Part shown: positions 39,556 to 43,486 of the stretch, in pieces | Layout of the letters: each line of letters opens with the position of its first letter | Position numbering within the stretch: the first letter of the stretch is position 1 | Made by a program: the position numbers and the translations under genes | The notes under the pieces: model-generated | Database searches by the model: none | What the model saw: only the letters and a program-made list of their open reading frames with translations | What the model was told of the DNA's origin: nothing | Assembly: GCF_000485595.1 (NCBI RefSeq) | Contig: NW_014578051.1 | Span: 24,352 to 67,837, forward strand | Direction of reading: 5' to 3' | DNA: 43,486 nt | Source: Priapulus caudatus | Taxonomy: Eukaryota > Priapulida > Priapulimorpha > Priapulimorphida > Priapulidae

Positions 39556-40677
39556 ATGCGGGGTTACAGAGATGTACATCCGCTTATCAAAGGATCTTGG
39601 ATAAAGACTCCAGCTCGGGTGGTTCATGTGGATTGTGGCAAGCGTGAGACACGACAGTTAGTAACTGTACCTGGGGAGAACGGCTATGTTTATACGCATA
39701 CTGCTTGTGTTTGTAATGAGCGAGTTGCGTTGTTGAGCCGGCACCAGGTCCAGGGACCCATTCCGGATTCCTCCAGTTGTCGTGGCCTGCGGAAGTACCT
39801 TAGAAGTTTTATTACACCACTCAGCCCTTGGACTGAGGAGCGGGTGGTAGCACATTACAGTGGAGCGAAACAGCGAGAGATGGAACGTGCTAAATTAGAT
39901 TTACAATACAACCCAACTAGTAGATATGATGGGAGAGTGCGTATGTTTTTAAAGGATGATAAATATCAAAGTGGTAGTTATAAGGCACCTAGATGCATAC
40001 AATACCGTAATAAGCGTTACGGGTTGCTTCTAGGTAGTTATTTACATCCAGTAGAGGCGGCAGTTTATGTCAAGGAAGATCATAATGGAGATCGAATATT
40101 CGCTAAAGGTCGTAATCAAGATCAGCGTGCACGAGATCTGGCTGATCATGCTAGTAGATATGCACAACCTGTGTGGATGCTACTAGATCATAGTAAGTTT
40201 GATGCTCATGTAAGTGCTCAATTGTTACAAGAAGAACATTGGATGTATGAGAAGTGTTTTAAATGGCCAAGTGAACTGCAAAAGTTGTTAAAAATGCAGT
40301 TGAAAAATAGAGGCAGTACTGTTAATGGCTTGAAGTATTTTACTCCAGGTACACGGTGTTCGGGTGATCAAAATACTGGGCTAGGGAACTCAATATTGAA
40401 TTATGCCATGTTGAAGCAATACTTGGATAGTTGTGGCATTACTGGATCTATATATCTTGATGGTGATGATTCTGTTATAACTATGGACAGGAAGGATAGG
40501 CGTAAGACATTGGGCATGATTTATTTTGAAAGGTTTGGTATGTCAACGAAATTAGAGTGGGCCTTTACTTTTTCTAGGTGTGAGTTTTGCCAATGTAGAC
40601 CTGTGTTTGATGGTGTCAATTGGCATATGACTAGAAATCCTGAGAGATTATTGAAGCCCTGCAACTGTTCCTCATGA
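39556..40677 (+). CDS. Tombus-like RNA-dependent RNA polymerase, endogenous
   Basis: Viral sequence runs to 40653; the last seven codons are host exon. The motifs appear in order: basic F-type RMFLKDDKY, PRCIQYRNKRYG and LLGSYLHPVE; motif A DHSKFDAH (Asp pair); motif B GTRCSGDQNTGLGN; motif C YLDGDDSV with the GDD; and motif E-type CEFCQCRPVFDG followed by MTRNPERLL. This combination is diagnostic of Tombusviridae-related polymerases, which copy plus-strand RNA. The core is uninterrupted and only the extreme C-terminus is missing. The first ATG (39556) follows two UAGs in the same frame, so translation as a readthrough product is likely for the ancestor. Confidence 0.9.
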   Translation: MRGYRDVHPLIKGSWIKTPARVVHVDCGKRETRQLVTVPGENGYVYTHTACVCNERVALLSRHQVQGPIPDSSSCRGLRKYLRSFITPLSPWTEERVVAHYSGAKQREMERAKLDLQYNPTSRYDGRVRMFLKDDKYQSGSYKAPRCIQYRNKRYGLLLGSYLHPVEAAVYVKEDHNGDRIFAKGRNQDQRARDLADHASRYAQPVWMLLDHSKFDAHVSAQLLQEEHWMYEKCFKWPSELQKLLKMQLKNRGSTVNGLKYFTPGTRCSGDQNTGLGNSILNYAMLKQYLDSCGITGSIYLDGDDSVITMDRKDRRKTLGMIYFERFGMSTKLEWAFTFSRCEFCQCRPVFDGVNWHMTRNPERLLKPCNCSS

Positions 40678-40820
40678 AGGACTGCAGAAGGCATGGCCAT
40701 CTGCATCTACGAACCCAAATTTGAATTTGTAGTTGCTGTATTGGCAGCTCTTAGTACAGAGCAACCATTGCTACCACTGCAGAACCAGTGTTGGGGCACC
40801 ACCAACACTGCTAACCCCAT
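40654..40820 (+). repeat. 167-bp direct repeat, right copy
   Basis: Right partner of 35628-35794. It abuts the truncated RdRp on its left. Confidence 0.9.
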
Positions 40821-41095
40821 ACCTGAGCGAGTGGGCGGTGAGTGGGAGCACGAAGGCACTGTATGTGCGCAATGCCGACTTGCATTTCCTGAGAGTAAAC
40901 GTTGTAGAGGGATGTGGTGCAGCAATGTGCGACGGGCAGCATGGCGTTTCGGAACGCTGTTGCGCCTTGACAAGCGGAACACCCAACAAGCTGCTCCTGC
41001 GATGTGTTGTGTCGTCGCGGGCTGCTGGCATCACCAGTGCGAAATTCCAATCAGGAGCCTTGACCAATCTACTGATGGAGGAGGAATGTAGCAAG
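40654..41095 (+). pseudogene. Host-like exon, right part
   Basis: The first 167 bases repeat 35628-35794. The exon then continues in one open frame to a donor CAAG/GTACTT at 41095. The frame (from 40733) reads LLVQSNHCYHCRTSVGAPPT, a segment ending LMEEECSK, and joins in phase to VNAGDLIDHVKVREAC after the acceptor at 41519. In this copy a TAG at 40730-40732 interrupts the frame where the left copy has TGG. Gene unknown. Confidence 0.45.
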
Positions 41096-41519
41096 GTACT
41101 TTGAGACACTTACATGCTCGGCAGTTACAAAAGTCGGCCATTCCATTAACTAAATGTAGCAGGGGAACTAAATCGGATGGGGTAATTAGCAATGAGCCCA
41201 TCCGGCGAAAAAACCAGTGAAACGGCAATATTTAGGAATCCTAAAACAACTGTCGGCAAAGGGCAACATGTAAAGAAATTACAACCGTGTCCATATTTCT
41301 TATCTGAAACCTGTAAGTCATTGGTTGAATGTCTCTGAAATCTGTCACGAATTGGTTGAATGCATGTAGTCAATGTTGCTAATATTAAGAATGTGTAACG
41401 AATTAGTTGAAAGCAAGTGAGAAAAGTTTCTGGTTATATGTGAAATCTGTAAGTTAATGGTTACATGCGTATTTCACAAGACATGTATTTAATGAACCAA
41501 CAATCTTATTTATTTGCAG
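41096..41519 (+). other. Predicted intron
   Basis: Opens with GTACTT and ends with TTATTTATTTGCAG at 41519. AT-rich, several GTTGAATG/ATTGGTTGAA words. No gene seen inside. Confidence 0.5.
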
Positions 41520-42101
41520 GTAAATGCAGGAGACCTGATTGACCATGTGAAAGTGAGAGAAGCATGCCAGGAGATCGTAAACTTTTACCATGAAGCGGGT
41601 GTTGGATGGACAATCTGTGGATGGTTCAAGCCCGGAATGGTGCCAGGTGCAGAGGTGGACATCCGAAACGCCCCTTCACAATGCTGCCAGCATACCCTGA
41701 TGAATACTCACAAGAGTGCATAATAGAGACTTGGGAAAATCATCCTAAGTTCCAAGTACAAGTATCAGCATTTCCGTGTGATGGAGGACCTACCGACTAC
41801 TCTCCAATTTCCTGGAGCTGCTGCCATCATCCCGTCCAAGTGGAGCAAGACTAAGATGGCCCACTACATCTGGTCTATTGGATTTGCGATGAGGATAAAC
41901 AACTTCCCATCGGACACCGCCAACTTGATAGAAAGGACTACCAAGTTCTGGAGGCTGTCAGCATCTTCCACAGACTGGGATGAGACCAAGAGAGAGTCTC
42001 TCATTAAAACGTCTCATCTTAGAGAACCTTTTGGCCCTGCCAGGTATGGAATCTCAGATGTATCTATTCTCACAATCCCAAAAATCCTGTGGTCGCGCTA
42101 G
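41520..42101 (+). pseudogene. Downstream exon of host-like gene, frame-broken
   Basis: The first frame reads VNAGDLIDHVKVREACQE and GVGWTICGWFKPGM to about 41650 and stops at 41723. Another frame at 41640-41720 reads RPFTMLPAYPDEYSQE, like the C-terminus of the 3' retroelement gene (PPFTMPPAFPDEY). From 41778 a third frame has KMAHYIWSIGFAMRINNFPS and TKFWRLSASSTDWDETKRES to 42101. It may be one exon with frameshifts or a patchwork of pieces. Not recognised. Confidence 0.35.
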
Positions 42102-42673
42102 GGGTGACCACACTGGATTTTCCCACGCGCTGTGGTTAGCACGTGGAATTTATTTGTTTCGGGATCATTTTTCGCACCTACCGCGAAGGTAGGACGGTGA
42201 TGCAGTAGCGGGAAAACCCAGAGTGAAATGAACGCAAGTCTTTAGATAGTATTTATACAACTGATAGATTTATTCATCATATACGGCAGTGCTCGAAATA
42301 AGAAAAAAAAATAAGAAGAAAACCCAGGCATCAAATCAGGTTGTCCGCAACAATTTCTGGTTGTCCCAAAAAAATATCCCCAAATCTCCTATTTTCAATC
42401 ACATAATAATATGGTCAGAAAACACCCAAAAACAGTGGTGTAGCCAAGATTTTTTAACAAAGATGGCCAAAAACAGCAAACTGCGCAAAATAGTGGATGA
42501 CTTAATATTTTAATGGCTCCTCCGCCTCCCTCTCCACACCCTACAGCTCATCTACCTTCTCTGCAATCTTTGTTTTGGGTGCCATGTGAAAAGGCGACAT
42601 TTTTGTTCATTGTTCTCTGCTCCCAAGATATGTAATTGTTCAGTGGCGGGTCTGGGATTCCAAGGAGGGTGAA
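42102..42673 (+). other. No gene seen; possible DNA-transposon ends
   Basis: AT-rich with A-runs near 42303. CAGTGGTGTAGCCAAGATTTT (about 42434) and CAGTGGCGGGTCTGGGATTCC (about 42640) resemble the CAGTGGCG-type ends seen in several DNA transposon groups, but no paired terminal repeat or target duplication was confirmed. Confidence 0.3.
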
Positions 42674-43486
42674 ACATCTCACACGGCACCACCATCACAT
42701 GATGCATCTGTCGCTCGTGCGCCATACCCGCGACGTGTGGTGAGACGCCCCATACGGTACGGTACTGCTGAGTATGATGTGTGGTTGTATGAACATTTGC
42801 AGGAACTAACTGCCACGGAAACGGCGCGGGAAGGTCGTGTGGAGCGGACGCGGCGGCGTCGGAGGATGGAAGCGGCACGTGTTGCAGCTGCTGCTCCTGC
42901 GGGCTTGCCCGTAGAAGTGGTGGTGGCGCCACCTGCTGCTGCTGTCGCTGACGCCGACGTTCCAGTCAGGAGACGTCGGAGGCGGGGCAGTGGTTGGACA
43001 TGTCACAAGGCCGAACGCAACCACCATGCATCGCAATGAGCGGCTCTTGGACCGGCTCGCCCGGTTGCTCGGTCCCGTCCCGAGCAGGTTCACGCAGATG
43101 TCCAGCTTCGCGGCAGAGGGAGAGTACGGACGGCCGTCGTGCCGTTCCAACGCTCTTAGCTGCTGACCAGGAGGCTGGAACCTCACGGTCCGGGACCAGT
43201 GCTCAGGACCAGGGATCACCCGGCTCCAACTCTTCAGAAAAAGCGAAGTTTCGATAGTAAGGAATTCTTTGTATCGGAAACATGGCAAGAAGATTTTATG
43301 ATGCGAGGATTCTTGAACGAAGAAGAGTCGAGTCGCTCGGGGGTGAAGAAATCACCCATTTCATGAGAAATCTCACGTTGAGGATTAAGCTTGAATTCGA
43401 AGATTCTTTTCGTCAAAATCCTGTTCCACGATAAGATGGATTTGCTTAAACTCGAAAACGGAATGTACACATATTACTCTTACTTA
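42674..43486 (+). pseudogene. Family C gene, copy 8, 3' part (runs off window)
   Basis: Homology starts at ATCTCACACGGCACC within the Pro-rich part. It carries RRVVRRPIRYGTAEYD, LQELTATET, the Arg-rich tail and WTCHKAER, with a stop at about 43038 caused by a three-base loss that creates TGA. The MARRFYD segment begins at 43283; a deletion after FEDSFRQ removes about ten codons and shifts the frame. Clean compared with copies 2-4. Confidence 0.55.

Noticed and set aside
42434-42665. A MITE bounded by two CAGTGG ends
   Set aside because: The two ends are in the same orientation and no target duplication was seen.

Overview
This is a eukaryotic, almost certainly animal, genomic window. GC and CpG are not depleted, there are splice-site-like signals, and it holds LTR retrotransposons, a MITE, a foldback element and satellites. 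An arthropod host is the best guess: the LTR promoters pair a TATA box with a TCAGT-type initiator, and parvovirus-like and tombus-like endogenous viral elements (EVEs) are common in arthropods. No rRNA, tRNA, CRISPR array or bacterial gene cluster was recognised. The window is dominated by mobile and viral DNA, and most genes are fragments.

Layout. 1-4953: an LTR retroelement in tandem (LTR fragment, 3' gene, LTR 1161-2069, a virus-like ORF, 3' gene, LTR 4045-4953). 5494-7738: two members of an unrecognised Cys-rich family (here family D) around a protein-primed type-B DNA polymerase fragment. 8120-8410: microsatellites. 8601-10920: a foldback element with a nested 948-bp Harbinger-like MITE. 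12277-13524: a two-exon integrase-like gene cut off at its catalytic core. 13525-22970: tandem copies of a second, related family (family C); 15.3-21.3 kb is so indel-rich that it looks like unpolished sequence and contains a 1.1-kb pure AT block. 22971-25354: a second LTR-type element (4-bp target duplication CAGG) that splits a family C copy and carries the 3' end of an RNA-virus-like genome. 25680-25689: an assembly gap. 25869-31751: everything recognisable lies on the minus strand (family C, family D, and an LTR split by a parvovirus NS1-VP segment), apparently one inversion. 31752-34290: family C, a 0.54-kb segment flipped relative to its copy at 21.7 kb, and a degenerate satellite. 34520-37267: parvovirus VP fragment and NS2/NS1-like ORFs. 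37288-40653: an LTR, a gag-position ORF, and an intact tombus-like p33/RdRp pair. 40654-42101: the rest of a host-like gene. 42674-43486: another family C copy.

How the parts relate. The central theme is repeated physical linkage between LTR retroelements and non-retroviral virus genes: four viral segments abut or lie inside LTR sequences. For the two RNA-virus cases this fits reverse-transcriptase template switching between retroelement RNA and viral RNA. The parvovirus NS1-VP piece sits at an LTR transcription start site. A 4.86-kb block holding both virus types is flanked by a 167-bp direct repeat of a host exon. The nested, virus-rich structure resembles a piRNA-cluster-like trap, but this is inference. 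All family assignments were made by eye from motifs; no search was run.
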